Source: Bacteroidota bacterium
GTDB lineage: Bacteria > Bacteroidota > Bacteroidia > Cytophagales > Cyclobacteriaceae
Direction: 5' to 3'
Assembly: GCA_947470895.1 (NCBI GenBank)
Contig: CANIVF010000028.1
Location: forward strand, 1-54,279
DNA: 54,279 nt
Shown here: positions 24,713 through 33,984 of the stretch, piece by piece
How positions within the stretch are numbered: the stretch's first letter is position 1
How the letters are laid out: the number at the start of each line of letters is the position of its first letter
The notes under the pieces: generated by a model
What the model was told of the DNA's origin: nothing
The model's input: the letters and a program-made list of their open reading frames with translations, nothing else
Databases searched by the model: none
Program-made: the position numbers and the translations under genes

Positions 24713-25752
24713 AAAATAATTCACATTGGCTTGCTGATCCTGCCAAAGAAACCATCGGTATTTTGCTTCCACTGTTTATTCCTGTAGTCGTAGTGTTTTT
24801 TTTCAACGACTACTTCAGCAGCCAAACCGAAGTAACCACACTGTGGTGGCTGGTTCTGGTTCTTATGATTGACGTAGGCCATGTCTATAGCACGCTCTTT
24901 CGCTTTTATTGGGAGAAGAATACATTCGCTCAATACAAAAGTTTATTAATCATCATTCCGGTTGCTTCATTAATCGTTGGAGTTGGCATTCACATGATTG
25001 ATTCTTTCCTCTTCTGGCGGATACTTGCCTATGCGGCACTCTTTCACTTTATCCGTCAACAGTACGGCTTCATGAGGTTGTATTCGAAAGAGCAAGGGCA
25101 GCCAGCCTGGGCAAGTTGGCTCGATAGTTTTTCCATATACAATGCTACACTCTTTCCGGTTGTGTTCTGGCATCTCCACCTGACTGATTCATTAAGCTGG
25201 TTTATTCCCAATGATTTCATATCGATCTCATTACCTGCCGATGGTTTAATTTTTACGATTTACATCATCATCCTGATCACTTATGTAATTAAAGAGGTCT
25301 ATTATTCCTTGCAAAGTTCAGATTTCAATTGGCCCAAAAACGGAATTGTGATGGGCACCTATCTGTCGTGGTATGCCGGAATAATCTTCTTTAAAGGTGA
25401 TCTTGCCTTTACGTTAATGAATGTGGTGTCGCACGGAATTCCCTATATGGTGTTGATTTGGCTTTACGGATCAAAGAAAAATTCTTCAGGCTTTTCGTTT
25501 GGATGGAAAGGTGTTTTCATTTTTTTCATAGTCCTTTTTGGTTTGGCCTACTTCGAAGAATCCTTGTGGGATATTCTGGTGTGGAAAGATCATAGTGATC
25601 TATTCCCTTTCTTTGAATTCTCCAATCCACTTTCCAATCCATGGGTATTATCCGTAGTGGTCCCCCTTCTCACGTTACCTCAAATCACACACTACGTGTT
25701 AGATGGATTCATCTGGCGTTTATCAAAAGATCGTAATGCGAGAATCTCATGA
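24709..25752 (+). CDS. Polytopic membrane protein with conserved-looking His motifs
   Basis: An inner-membrane protein of 347 residues with about eight or nine transmembrane helices. I do not recognise a named family. His-containing motifs lie at helix ends: DVGHVYSTLFRFYW (55-68), FHFIRQQYGFMRLY, VVSHGIPYMV and THYVLDGFIWR near the C-terminus. Several His at membrane faces could bind iron or another metal, as in membrane desaturases and hydroxylases, but no classic HxxHH box is present. The start overlaps the FAD gene by 4 bases, closing the operon. A 112-base gap follows with no clear terminator. Confidence 0.7.
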   Translation: MKNNSHWLADPAKETIGILLPLFIPVVVVFFFNDYFSSQTEVTTLWWLVLVLMIDVGHVYSTLFRFYWEKNTFAQYKSLLIIIPVASLIVGVGIHMIDSFLFWRILAYAALFHFIRQQYGFMRLYSKEQGQPAWASWLDSFSIYNATLFPVVFWHLHLTDSLSWFIPNDFISISLPADGLIFTIYIIILITYVIKEVYYSLQSSDFNWPKNGIVMGTYLSWYAGIIFFKGDLAFTLMNVVSHGIPYMVLIWLYGSKKNSSGFSFGWKGVFIFFIVLFGLAYFEESLWDILVWKDHSDLFPFFEFSNPLSNPWVLSVVVPLLTLPQITHYVLDGFIWRLSKDRNARIS

Positions 25753-25864
25753 AAGGCCCATGATGATCCGTCTGGATGACCTGATGAAACAAAAAAATCG
25801 AATGTCGTTCCATTGTATTATTTTAGAAAAAAAATCTGAACGATAATTTATCTCGTCCTACCAG

Positions 25865-27331
25865 ATGCGAACCCTAGACCTCCTTGTTTTTCTTGCCTAC
25901 CTGGCCTCACTCGTTGTGATTGGTGGATTGTTCTTTAAGAAAAGTAAATCGTCTTCCGGCTTTACAGTCGGTGATCATCAGATTCCTTCCTGGGCTATTT
26001 CCCTTTCGCTTTTTGCCACGTTTGTGAGTTCCATCAGCTACCTCGCCTTGCCGGGCAGCGCCTATCAAAGCAACTGGAATCCCTTTGTATTTAGCTTGTC
26101 GCTTCCCTTCGCAGCGATCATAGCGGTAAAATATTTCGTTCCGCTTTATCGAAAAGTAAATAGTCCATCGGCCTATACCTATTTGGAAAATCGTTTTGGG
26201 GCGTGGGCACGCATTTACGCTTCGTCTATGTATCTGCTCACGCAAGTAATGCGCATTGGCACCATTCTGTTCCTGATGGCCCTGGTGCCTAACCTGATGT
26301 TCGGCTGGTCAATTGTCAACGTCATCCTGTTTACCAGTGTAGTCGTCATGATCTATGCTATGCTGGGCGGCATTCAGGCAGTCATCTGGACGGATGCCAT
26401 GCAGGCAATCATATTAATTGGTGGTGCCGTGGTCTGTCTCATCTTAATCGTATTCAAAATGCCGCATGGCTTTTCTGAAATCATATCGGTAGGAATGGCG
26501 CATGATAAATTTAGTTTAGGAAGCTTTGGATTGGAATTATCGAAGCCAACCTTCTGGGTGGTGTTGATCTATGGTACCTTCATCAACCTTCAAAACTTTG
26601 GTGCTGACCAAAATTACATTCAACGCTACATGACTTCGAAATCATTAGTTGAAGCACAGCGTTCTGCCTTTTGGGGAGCTATGCTTTACATTCCTGTTTC
26701 GTTGATCTTTCTTTTCATTGGCACATCGCTGTATGCTGTGTATCAATCCGGTGCTGTCGTGTTACCGAATGATCTTAACACGCTTCAAAATTCAGATCGC
26801 GTATTCCCGTACTTCATTGCTCATGAACTGCCAGGAGGTGTAACCGGTCTTTTACTGGCATCAATTTTTGCTGCCGGCATGAGTACGATCTCAACCAGTT
26901 ACAATAGTTCGGCAACCATCATTCTCACAGATTATGTTGCTCGATATGCCAACTTATCTGAACAGAAAAAAATGAAAGTGCTATACATTTCAACTGCTTC
27001 GATGGGGTTGCTCGGTATGATGGTGGCCATTGCCATGATCAACACAAAAAGTGTTTTAGATACCTGGTGGAAATTTGCTTCGGTATTTAGCGGTGGCGTG
27101 CTGGGGATTTTCTTGCTTAGTGCTTTTACTTCGATTCAGCATATCCCTGTAGCCATCGTCAGCGTTTTGGCCGGACTTGCTGTGATTATCCTCATGACCA
27201 TTTCCAGTTTCTTTCCTGAGCTCAGTACTTTCTGGAGTCAGTTTCATCCCTACCTCACCATCGTATTCGGAACATCGACTATCTTTATTGTCGGCTTTGT
27301 TCTTGGCATGGTCATAAAAAAAAGGTCATAA
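25865..27331 (+). CDS. Sodium/solute symporter (SSS family)
   Basis: Imports a solute with Na+ across the inner membrane. The 488 residues form about 13 hydrophobic helices. SSS hallmarks are the N-terminal FTVGDHQIPSWAISLSLFATFVSS, the helix with GGIQAVIWTDAMQAIIL, and GLLLASIFAAGMSTISTSYNSSATI, whose Ser residues correspond to the Na2 site region. The next gene, 25 bases downstream, is a secreted Asp-box glycosidase-like protein, so a sugar (perhaps a sialic acid or uronate derivative) is a reasonable substrate; the choice cannot be made from sequence. Confidence 0.9.
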   Translation: MRTLDLLVFLAYLASLVVIGGLFFKKSKSSSGFTVGDHQIPSWAISLSLFATFVSSISYLALPGSAYQSNWNPFVFSLSLPFAAIIAVKYFVPLYRKVNSPSAYTYLENRFGAWARIYASSMYLLTQVMRIGTILFLMALVPNLMFGWSIVNVILFTSVVVMIYAMLGGIQAVIWTDAMQAIILIGGAVVCLILIVFKMPHGFSEIISVGMAHDKFSLGSFGLELSKPTFWVVLIYGTFINLQNFGADQNYIQRYMTSKSLVEAQRSAFWGAMLYIPVSLIFLFIGTSLYAVYQSGAVVLPNDLNTLQNSDRVFPYFIAHELPGGVTGLLLASIFAAGMSTISTSYNSSATIILTDYVARYANLSEQKKMKVLYISTASMGLLGMMVAIAMINTKSVLDTWWKFASVFSGGVLGIFLLSAFTSIQHIPVAIVSVLAGLAVIILMTISSFFPELSTFWSQFHPYLTIVFGTSTIFIVGFVLGMVIKKRS

Positions 27332-27356
27332 ATCATTAACTCATTAACCTCCATTC

Positions 27357-28463
27357 ATGAACACCCTCAAGTTTTATTATTGTTTTGTATGCACACTATA
27401 CATCCTCGCAGCACAAGGACAATTACCACAAAATATTCCTTCTTTGATCAAGGCCGGAGATCCGGGATTCATCAGCAGCAATTTAATTTATTCGCTCGAT
27501 GCTAAACCCACAGCGCAATGTCACGCATCAACGATGGTGGAGTTATCCGATGGCCTGATGGCTGCGTGGTTTGGTGGCACGAACGAGCGCAATGCCGATG
27601 TGGGCATTTGGGTAGCACTGAATAAAAAAGGAACATGGTCGCACCCGATTCAAGTAGCGAACGGATTTGAAAATGATTCTGTCCGCTATCCCTGTTGGAA
27701 TCCCGTGCTGTTTAAACCTGCCCGCGGCCCGTTGATGTTGTTTTATAAAGTGGGGCCGAGCCCAAGCGAGTGGTGGGGCATGCTCATGACTTCGGAAGAT
27801 GAAGGAAAAACATGGTCATATCCAAAACGATTAGGTAAAGATAAAGCTATCGGTGATTTGATTGGTCCGGTAAAAAACAAACCCATTCAGCTATCCGATG
27901 GTACCATCATTTGTCCGTCCAGCCGCGAAGTGGAAATAAATGATCAGGATCAATGGCGTGTCCATTTCGAACTGACGAAAGATTCAGGAAAGACGTGGGA
28001 GGTAATCGGGCCTATCAATGATGGAATTGAATTCAATGCCATTCAACCCAGCATTTTAACCTACGGCCATGGCAAGATGCAAATACTTTGCAGAACGCAA
28101 GAAGGAACGGTAGGACAGAGTTGGTCTGTGGATAATGGTAAATCATGGAGCAAATTACAGGCAACTATGCTCCCCAATCCCAACGCAGGAACAGATGCCG
28201 TGACGCTTAAAGATGGAAGACAGCTTTTAGTGTATAACCACACGCAGGAAAAGGGTGAATTTCCCACAGGCAGAAACATGCTCAATGTTGCTTCATCGTT
28301 GGATGGAAAACAGTGGAAAACGATTCTCACCCTGGAAAGAAACCAGGGAGAATACTCCTACCCGGCTATCATCCAAACCAAAGATGGCCTTGTGCATATT
28401 ACGTATACGTATTTAAGAAAGACGATCAAACATATCGTTATAGACCCTACTCAATGGAAGTAA
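27357..28463 (+). CDS. Secreted Asp-box (BNR) sialidase-like glycosidase
   Basis: 368 residues with an N-terminal signal peptide and a six-bladed propeller of the BNR_2/sialidase type. Asp boxes are visible: SEDEGKTW, TKDSGKTW and SVDNGKSW, plus a weaker SLDGKQW. Conserved charged residues such as the CHAST and WFGGTNERNADVGIW region resemble this group. The family includes sialidases and relatives acting on other acidic sugars. It follows the symporter by 25 bases, so release and uptake of one sugar is the likely joint job. It converges with the ferredoxin gene 11 bases beyond its end. Confidence 0.82.
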   Translation: MNTLKFYYCFVCTLYILAAQGQLPQNIPSLIKAGDPGFISSNLIYSLDAKPTAQCHASTMVELSDGLMAAWFGGTNERNADVGIWVALNKKGTWSHPIQVANGFENDSVRYPCWNPVLFKPARGPLMLFYKVGPSPSEWWGMLMTSEDEGKTWSYPKRLGKDKAIGDLIGPVKNKPIQLSDGTIICPSSREVEINDQDQWRVHFELTKDSGKTWEVIGPINDGIEFNAIQPSILTYGHGKMQILCRTQEGTVGQSWSVDNGKSWSKLQATMLPNPNAGTDAVTLKDGRQLLVYNHTQEKGEFPTGRNMLNVASSLDGKQWKTILTLERNQGEYSYPAIIQTKDGLVHITYTYLRKTIKHIVIDPTQWK

Positions 28464-28474
28464 ATGGATCAGTA

Positions 28475-28696
28475 CTATAAATGTACTTTAATCGCATTGG
28501 TAGGGCACGACTTTGCTACAAAAGTGGATAGTGCCAATGGCGCATGACAAGTCAGTTGATGAATATCCTTTGTGACTATAGCCTTTAGCAAATGTGCTTT
28601 GCCATCTTTCTTTGACATGCGCCACAGATCAGGTTGAAGCTCATAGCAAATACCACAGCCAATGCACTTGCTGCGGTATTGAATAATTTTAGTCAT
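28475..28696 (-). CDS. Small single-cluster ferredoxin
   Basis: A 73-residue ferredoxin with Cys11, Cys14 and Cys17 (CIGCGIC) and Cys64 in SCPTNAI, the ligand set for one [4Fe-4S] cluster. An extra Cys50 is not in the usual pattern. It has no second cluster motif. Its ATG overlaps the end of the U32-family gene by 8 bases, so the two are translated together. That suggests it supplies electrons, or iron-sulphur support, to the U32 enzyme (inference). Confidence 0.85.
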   Translation of the reverse strand: MTKIIQYRSKCIGCGICYELQPDLWRMSKKDGKAHLLKAIVTKDIHQLTCHAPLALSTFVAKSCPTNAIKVHL

Positions 28697-29942
28697 GTCT
28701 TACCTCGATCACTTTATAGAGTTTATCATCGGCCCATATCTTTTGATCTGAAGGAAAAGTAATACGATCCCCCTGCTTTGCTTCCTGGGCAACCTCACCA
28801 TTCACGCGCCACTCATCCAGACGGGTCTGGTGCACACCTTCATTTTTACCAATGATCATGATGGTATCACCCGATTTTAACTTGCCTGCTTCAAGTAAAA
28901 ACTCTCCAACTTTTAATTTTGGATAGTAGCGGCTTCCGCGCCCAACATATACTTTTTTCTCCTGAGCTAACGAACCATGGTGGTTGGTCCACTCGCCAAG
29001 TTTACGGCCTAGGTAATAGCCTTCCCAAAAACCACGATGATAAACTTTTGCTAACTCTGTTTTCCATCGCTCAATATTTTCAGCATTGTATTGTTTTTCA
29101 GCAATGGCTTGTACTGCCTCCTGATAACATTTTGTGGTGGTGAACACATAATCGGCTGCACGACCGCGACCTTCTATTTTTAAGACAGAAACCCCGGCCT
29201 CGATAACCTGATCCAGCATATCAATCGTACATAGATCCTTAGCACTCATGATGTATTCATTATCAAGTTCAAATTCAAAACCATCTTCCTTATCGGTAAC
29301 CACATAAGGTCTGCGGCAATTCTGAATACAGGCACCGCGGTTGGCAGAAGCAAATTGCGTGTGCAGACTAAGATAACATTTTCCGGAAACAGCCATACAG
29401 AGTGCACCATGAGCAAACACCTCAATACGCACCAACTTACCGGATGGACCTGTGATTTTTCTGCGTCTTATTTCGCGCGTAATCTCAGCAACTTGTCTTA
29501 GATTTAACTCGCGTGCAAGCACCACCACATCCGCAAAGGCAGCAAAGAACTCGACCGTTTCAATATTGCTGATGTTGCTTTGGGTGGAGATATGAAGTGG
29601 TAATCCTATCGACTTTCCATAGGCCATGGCGGCATGATCAGAAACAATAACACCATCGACACCCGACTGCTTTGCGCTGCCCATGATTCTGCGCATCAAC
29701 TGCATATCATGATCATATAATACGGTGTTCAATGTCAGGTAGGCTTTTACATGAGCCTGATTACATTGGTGAACAATCGTCTCCAGATCATCAGTAGTAA
29801 AGTTATTCGCGGCACGTGCGCGCATATTCAACTGCTCAATACCAAAATATACAGCATCAGCACCACCTTGAATGGCGGCTGTAAGCGCTTCAAATGACCC
29901 TGCCGGGGCAAGGACTTCCATAGATTGTGAGGATGACTTCAT
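28689..29942 (-). CDS. U32 family protein, TrhP/YegQ-like tRNA hydroxylation enzyme
   Basis: Belongs to the peptidase U32 group, now known to include TrhP (YegQ), which hydroxylates tRNA uridine 34 using prephenate, and RlhA for 23S rRNA. The 417 residues begin EVLAPAGSFEALTAAIQGGADAVYFG, the family hallmark. A four-Cys set follows: GALCMAVSGKCYLS then NRGACIQNCRRPY, which likely bind an Fe-S cluster. A beta-barrel domain occupies about 330-417. I favour TrhP over RlhA from length and the single U32 block, without certainty. It is cotranscribed with a ferredoxin and has a good -7 box upstream. Confidence 0.8.
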   Translation of the reverse strand: MKSSSQSMEVLAPAGSFEALTAAIQGGADAVYFGIEQLNMRARAANNFTTDDLETIVHQCNQAHVKAYLTLNTVLYDHDMQLMRRIMGSAKQSGVDGVIVSDHAAMAYGKSIGLPLHISTQSNISNIETVEFFAAFADVVVLARELNLRQVAEITREIRRRKITGPSGKLVRIEVFAHGALCMAVSGKCYLSLHTQFASANRGACIQNCRRPYVVTDKEDGFEFELDNEYIMSAKDLCTIDMLDQVIEAGVSVLKIEGRGRAADYVFTTTKCYQEAVQAIAEKQYNAENIERWKTELAKVYHRGFWEGYYLGRKLGEWTNHHGSLAQEKKVYVGRGSRYYPKLKVGEFLLEAGKLKSGDTIMIIGKNEGVHQTRLDEWRVNGEVAQEAKQGDRITFPSDQKIWADDKLYKVIEVRHD

Positions 29943-29967
29943 TTTATACCAAACACATTTTCGCTCG

Positions 29968-29975
29968 CAAAAGTA
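29968..29975 (-). promoter_or_regulatory. Candidate -7 promoter box for the U32 gene
   Basis: Read on the minus strand, TACTTTTG fits TAnnTTTG exactly and lies 25 bases before the ATG. A TTTC 18 bases upstream is a partial -33 match. Confidence 0.45.
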
Positions 29976-30114
29976 ATGCCCATCGCTGCTATCGAAATAT
30001 GATAAAAATCAGTTTAAACAGACGAATGCTTTTTCTTTTTAAGAAATTTGATTGAGATTATTACTTTATGAGATGGATCTATTTTTGTCAGTTGATTACA
30101 TTAAGCACCGGTGA

Positions 30115-30246
30115 TCACTTTTCATTTTTAACCACACGTCCACCAATCATCACAAACTTTACCCGTTGCAATTCTGAGATGTCTTTGAGCGGATCTCCCT
30201 TAACAGCTATAAGATCGGCAAGCTTACCCACTTCTATTAGTTCCAT
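30115..30246 (-). pseudogene. C-terminal remnant of an amidohydrolase
   Basis: Translates as [20 protein letters not shown] then [12 protein letters not shown] and a TGA stop, the standard C-terminal strands of imidazolonepropionase-like amidohydrolases. The frame is closed by a stop just upstream of ATG 30246 and the catalytic barrel is missing. Bases 30247-30546 hold no recognisable gene. Confidence 0.75.
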
Positions 30247-30546
30247 CAATCAGAGTTTTACATAGGATGGTGGTTTTCTGGGCCATTAACTGCCTCGAAA
30301 AGAGATGAAACGCAAACCTCAGAGTAAAATATTTCATAGGATAGAATTGCTTTGAGTGAAGTTATAAAGATTAACTTGTTGAATAAGCAGCCTTTACTAA
30401 GGACTTCACGATCGGGTTCGACAAGGTTAACAAATCATTAACCAGCGGTGTGAACAGTTTTTAGAAAGACTGCGTTAAAGCCTGTGTAGTTCTTTGGTTT
30501 TCAATACTATATTAGCACCTCAACCTGTTGTATAAAATCTCATTCC

Positions 30547-31359
30547 ATGGATCCATTTTTCAAACGACTTTATCATACCCATCAGGCCTTTCCGGTTGGT
30601 ATGCACTATGGCGAAGTTACCTTGTTTTTTGATTCGGTGATCGGCATCCTGTTCCCCAGCCTCAGCACGATTACTTTTGATAACGAAGAATCATTTTCAA
30701 AGTACGTAAGCAAAACCAAAAAACAGTTAATCGAAATCATGGGGTATAGCCAACTGCTCAAGAGTCAAGACCCCAATCAAGTAGCGGAAAAGTTCTTTCA
30801 TCAACTATCGGTCGTATACGATCACTTGCTGGAAGATGCTGTGGCGATGTTCGAGAGTGATCCTGCCGCCAAAAGTATTGAAGAGGTTGTTCACACTTAT
30901 CCTGGCTTCTATGCGATTTCGGCCTACCGCATAGCGCATGCTTTACACCGGCTTAGCTTACAAAATGTTCCCAGAATAATCACCGAATATGCGCACGGCA
31001 AAACAGGAATCGACATTCATCCCGGAGCCCAGATTGGCAGGCACTTTTCCATCGATCATGGAACAGGCGTTGTGATTGGTGAAACTACCGTGATTGGAAA
31101 CCAGGTTAAACTATACCAGGGAGTAACCTTAGGCGCATTGAGTGTGGATAAAAAAGATGTTGCGCAGAAGCGACACCCTACCCTGGAAGATCGGGTCATT
31201 GTTTATGCCGGTGCAACCATCCTGGGAGGACAAACGATCATAGGACATGATAGCATTATTGGAGGAAATGTGTGGCTGACCAGCAGTGTGCCGGCCCACT
31301 CCAAGATTTATTATCAGGCTACCATGGAACACCAGGATAGGGTTAGAAAAGAGGAATGA
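30547..31359 (+). CDS. cysE: Serine O-acetyltransferase
   Basis: Transfers acetyl from acetyl-CoA to L-serine, the first step of cysteine synthesis. The 270 residues have an alpha-helical N-terminal domain and a C-terminal left-handed beta-helix with hexapeptide repeats (GIDIHPGAQIGRHFSIDHG, then VVIGETTVIGNQVKLYQGV). His and Asp in the IDHG segment are the catalytic pair known for the family. The stop overlaps the start of the next gene by 4 bases (ATGA). The N-terminal part is closer to the longer Bacteroidota type than to the 160-residue EpsC form. Confidence 0.92.
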   Translation: MDPFFKRLYHTHQAFPVGMHYGEVTLFFDSVIGILFPSLSTITFDNEESFSKYVSKTKKQLIEIMGYSQLLKSQDPNQVAEKFFHQLSVVYDHLLEDAVAMFESDPAAKSIEEVVHTYPGFYAISAYRIAHALHRLSLQNVPRIITEYAHGKTGIDIHPGAQIGRHFSIDHGTGVVIGETTVIGNQVKLYQGVTLGALSVDKKDVAQKRHPTLEDRVIVYAGATILGGQTIIGHDSIIGGNVWLTSSVPAHSKIYYQATMEHQDRVRKEE

Positions 31360-32258
31360 AATCATTAAACAGCATGAACATGAGATTAGAGAATATCATT
31401 GGTAACACTCCGTTGGTTGAATTAATGCATATCCCCCAAAATAAAAATGTTACTATTTACGCCAAGCTCGAAGGAAATAATCCGGGAGGAAGCGTAAAAG
31501 ATCGTGCCGCTTACGGAATGATTAAGGGTGCGCTTGAACGGAATGAAATAAAACGGGGCGATCATCTGGTTGAAGCAACAAGTGGCAATACAGGAATTGC
31601 CCTGGCCATGATAGCCCGAATCATGGGATTAAATATGACGCTGATTATGCCTGACAATTCTACGCGCGAACGGGTGCTCGCCATGGAAGCATACGGGGCT
31701 ACGGTTATCTTAACACCAGCAGCAAAGACCATCGAGTACTCCAGGGAATTGGCAGAAGAAATGGCGGCAACGAAAGGTTATCACATCCTGAATCAATTTG
31801 CCAATCCCGATAATTATCTGATGCACTATAAAACTACTGGACCTGAAATATTCAGAGACACTGAGGGCAAGGTAACTCACTTCATTTCTTCTATGGGCAC
31901 CACCGGCACCATTATGGGAGTGTCTCGATATTTGAAGGAGCAGAATCCATCTATTCAGATCGTTGGAACCCAGCCTACGGAAGGATCAAGTATTCCAGGC
32001 ATACGGAGGTGGTCACCTGAATTTCTGCCAAAGATTTTTGAACCTTCACGCGTAGATCGCATCGTTGATGTGAGCGAAAAAGAAGCCGTAATTAAGACAC
32101 GTCAGTTAGCCAGAGAAGAAGGTATTTTGGCGGGCATGAGCAGCGGTGGTGCATTGGTAGCCGCGCTTACGATAGCTGAGGAAATAAAAAGCGGGGTAAT
32201 CGTTTTTATTGCCTGCGACCGGGGTGATCGTTATCTCAGTTCTGATTTATTCGGATAA
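31356..32258 (+). CDS. cysM: Cysteine synthase (CysM-like)
   Basis: PLP enzyme that makes cysteine from O-acetylserine and sulphide or thiosulphate. The 300 residues hold the PLP lysine in NPGGSVKDR (Lys48 from this start), the substrate loop SGNTG, and the phosphate-binding GTTGT. GSSIPGIRRW (about 210) is characteristic of the CysM rather than CysK branch. The ATGA overlap with cysE favours the start at 31356; an internal Met at residue 7 also gives a full domain. The cysE-cysM pair gives the complete two-step pathway in one unit. Confidence 0.93.
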   Translation: MKSLNSMNMRLENIIGNTPLVELMHIPQNKNVTIYAKLEGNNPGGSVKDRAAYGMIKGALERNEIKRGDHLVEATSGNTGIALAMIARIMGLNMTLIMPDNSTRERVLAMEAYGATVILTPAAKTIEYSRELAEEMAATKGYHILNQFANPDNYLMHYKTTGPEIFRDTEGKVTHFISSMGTTGTIMGVSRYLKEQNPSIQIVGTQPTEGSSIPGIRRWSPEFLPKIFEPSRVDRIVDVSEKEAVIKTRQLAREEGILAGMSSGGALVAALTIAEEIKSGVIVFIACDRGDRYLSSDLFG

Positions 32259-32336
32259 CAATATCAATAAGAGTTAATCTCTTTGTTTTGCATCAAGCAA
32301 GTATTCAGTTACTTTGAAAAGTATATTTAAATAGGA

Positions 32337-32750
32337 ATGATGAAGCAACAACTGTTAGATGAATTAATCAACCACACATACGTAATGCTCAGGCCATCAC
32401 CTATTGCAGGCATTGGTGTGTTTGCCTTAAGGGATATTCCGAAAGGATGCCTGGATATGTTTAGTAAGCCGGATAAAAATGATCAGTGGATTACCATCAG
32501 CAAAAAGGAAGTGGATACATTACCACTCCACGCCCAACAGCTGATTATCAATTATTGCTTGTTTGATGAAGAGCACTATTTTGTTCCCGACTATGGCTTC
32601 AAAAAAATAGATGTTTCCCTCTTCCTCAATCATTCCGATACACCCAACATCATTTCCATTCAGGATGGCGATTATTTTGAAGCTACCCGCGATATAAACG
32701 AAGGAGAAGAATTATTTATTGATTACGGCCAGATTGTGGAAGGCGAATAA
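32337..32750 (+). CDS. SET-domain protein (putative lysine methyltransferase)
   Basis: A small SET-domain protein of 137 residues. Its motifs are GIGVFALRDIPKG at the start, FLNHSDTPN for the AdoMet-binding pseudoknot, and GEELFIDYG with the catalytic Tyr. It lacks pre- and post-SET parts, as bacterial members often do. The target is unknown. It has its own ATG after a purine-rich AGGA and an upstream TTTTG plus TTACTTTG pair (32286-32316) that resembles a Bacteroidota promoter. Confidence 0.85.
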   Translation: MMKQQLLDELINHTYVMLRPSPIAGIGVFALRDIPKGCLDMFSKPDKNDQWITISKKEVDTLPLHAQQLIINYCLFDEEHYFVPDYGFKKIDVSLFLNHSDTPNIISIQDGDYFEATRDINEGEELFIDYGQIVEGE

Positions 32751-32814
32751 ACACCGGCCCTAAGCAGATCATAAATGAAATGACTCTTCTCCCTATGAAA
32801 AACCAGCTCAGGTT

Positions 32815-33775
32815 TTAACCTGCCTTCAGAAAAGTGCGATGTTCCACTTGTTGTTCTTCAACCGGTAGTGACTTGAAATACCGATGCGTGAATTTCAGAC
32901 CTTCTTCTCTTGAAACCTCTGGCTCCCATCCAAAAATAGTTTTGTCCTAGGGGATGTCCGGCTGAGGCTGCTTTGGATCGTCTTGAGGCAGTTCTCTAAA
33001 AATGATTTTACGTTGAGTTCCAGTGAACCTCAATATGTCCTGAACAAATCCCAGAATAGTAATCTCATTGGGATTCCCAATATTAACAGGATCATGATAA
33101 TCGGAAAGCAACAGGGGTGCGATGCTTTCTACCAGATCATCTACAAAGCAGTAAGAACGCGTTGGAGAACCATCACCAAAATGGTCAGATCCTCGCCCCT
33201 CAGGGCCTGGCTAATAAAAGCGTGCGATACACGGCCATCATTTAAACGCATGCGCTTGACCATACCTATTAAAAATCCGAACAGTACCAGTATTCACGTT
33301 ATAGAAAGTGTGATATGCCATGGTGATGGATTCCTGAAAGTGCTTGGCTTCATCATAAACAGAACGCGGTCCGATGGAACTCCCCTTGCCATTATCATCT
33401 TCGCGCTGAGGACGAACCAATGGATCACCTTAAATTTCTGACGTGGAAGAAACAACAATGCGCGCATTTTTTCGCGAGCCAATCCTAGTAAGTTATGTGT
33501 TCCCATCGATCCTAGCTTCAATGTTTGGATAGGAATTTTTAAATAATCAATCGAACTGGCGACTGAGGCGAAATGTAAAATATAATCAAGCTTGTCAGGA
33601 ACATGTAACTATTTTGACACCTCGTGATGATAAAACTAAAAATCAGGAAACGGCATGAGATGTTCGATGATACGCATGACGTAGTAGCTATCCTTGACAA
33701 AGCGATCGCATAAGTGAGATCCGAGAAATTCGGCTCCTCCGGTGATAAGAATTCTTTTGGCGGTGAATAGGCTAA
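32815..33775 (-). pseudogene. Multi-lesion pseudogene of UDP-glucuronate decarboxylase (SDR epimerase family)
   Basis: Pieces in order on the minus strand: KRILITGGAEFLGSHLCDRF (NAD-binding GxxGxxG, with one G changed to E), a deletion after YYVM, two in-frame stops near 33605-33640, [16 protein letters not shown], a frameshift, [16 protein letters not shown] with the catalytic Tyr and Lys, then IFGDGSPTRSYCFVDDLVE, a stop near 32949, and a final piece ending FLKAG before TAA at 32815. The order matches UXS/UDP-xylose synthase. Numerous lesions show an old loss. Bases 33776-33984 hold nothing further I can support. Confidence 0.85.
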
Positions 33776-33984
33776 ATGATAGTTTAAGCAAGATAAATAG
33801 CGACCTGTAAACATCCTTTGGTATAGTCGGTAAGTAATAATGTTTTACGACTGAGGAACATCCCTTAAATAATCTCAAAAGTATCGTGTACCTCGTTCAT
33901 TATTTCTGATTATGTAGTACAAAGCCTACAACAGATATCTGATAACTCTAATTATTTTTGTAAAGTGATTACAGATTTTTGCTG

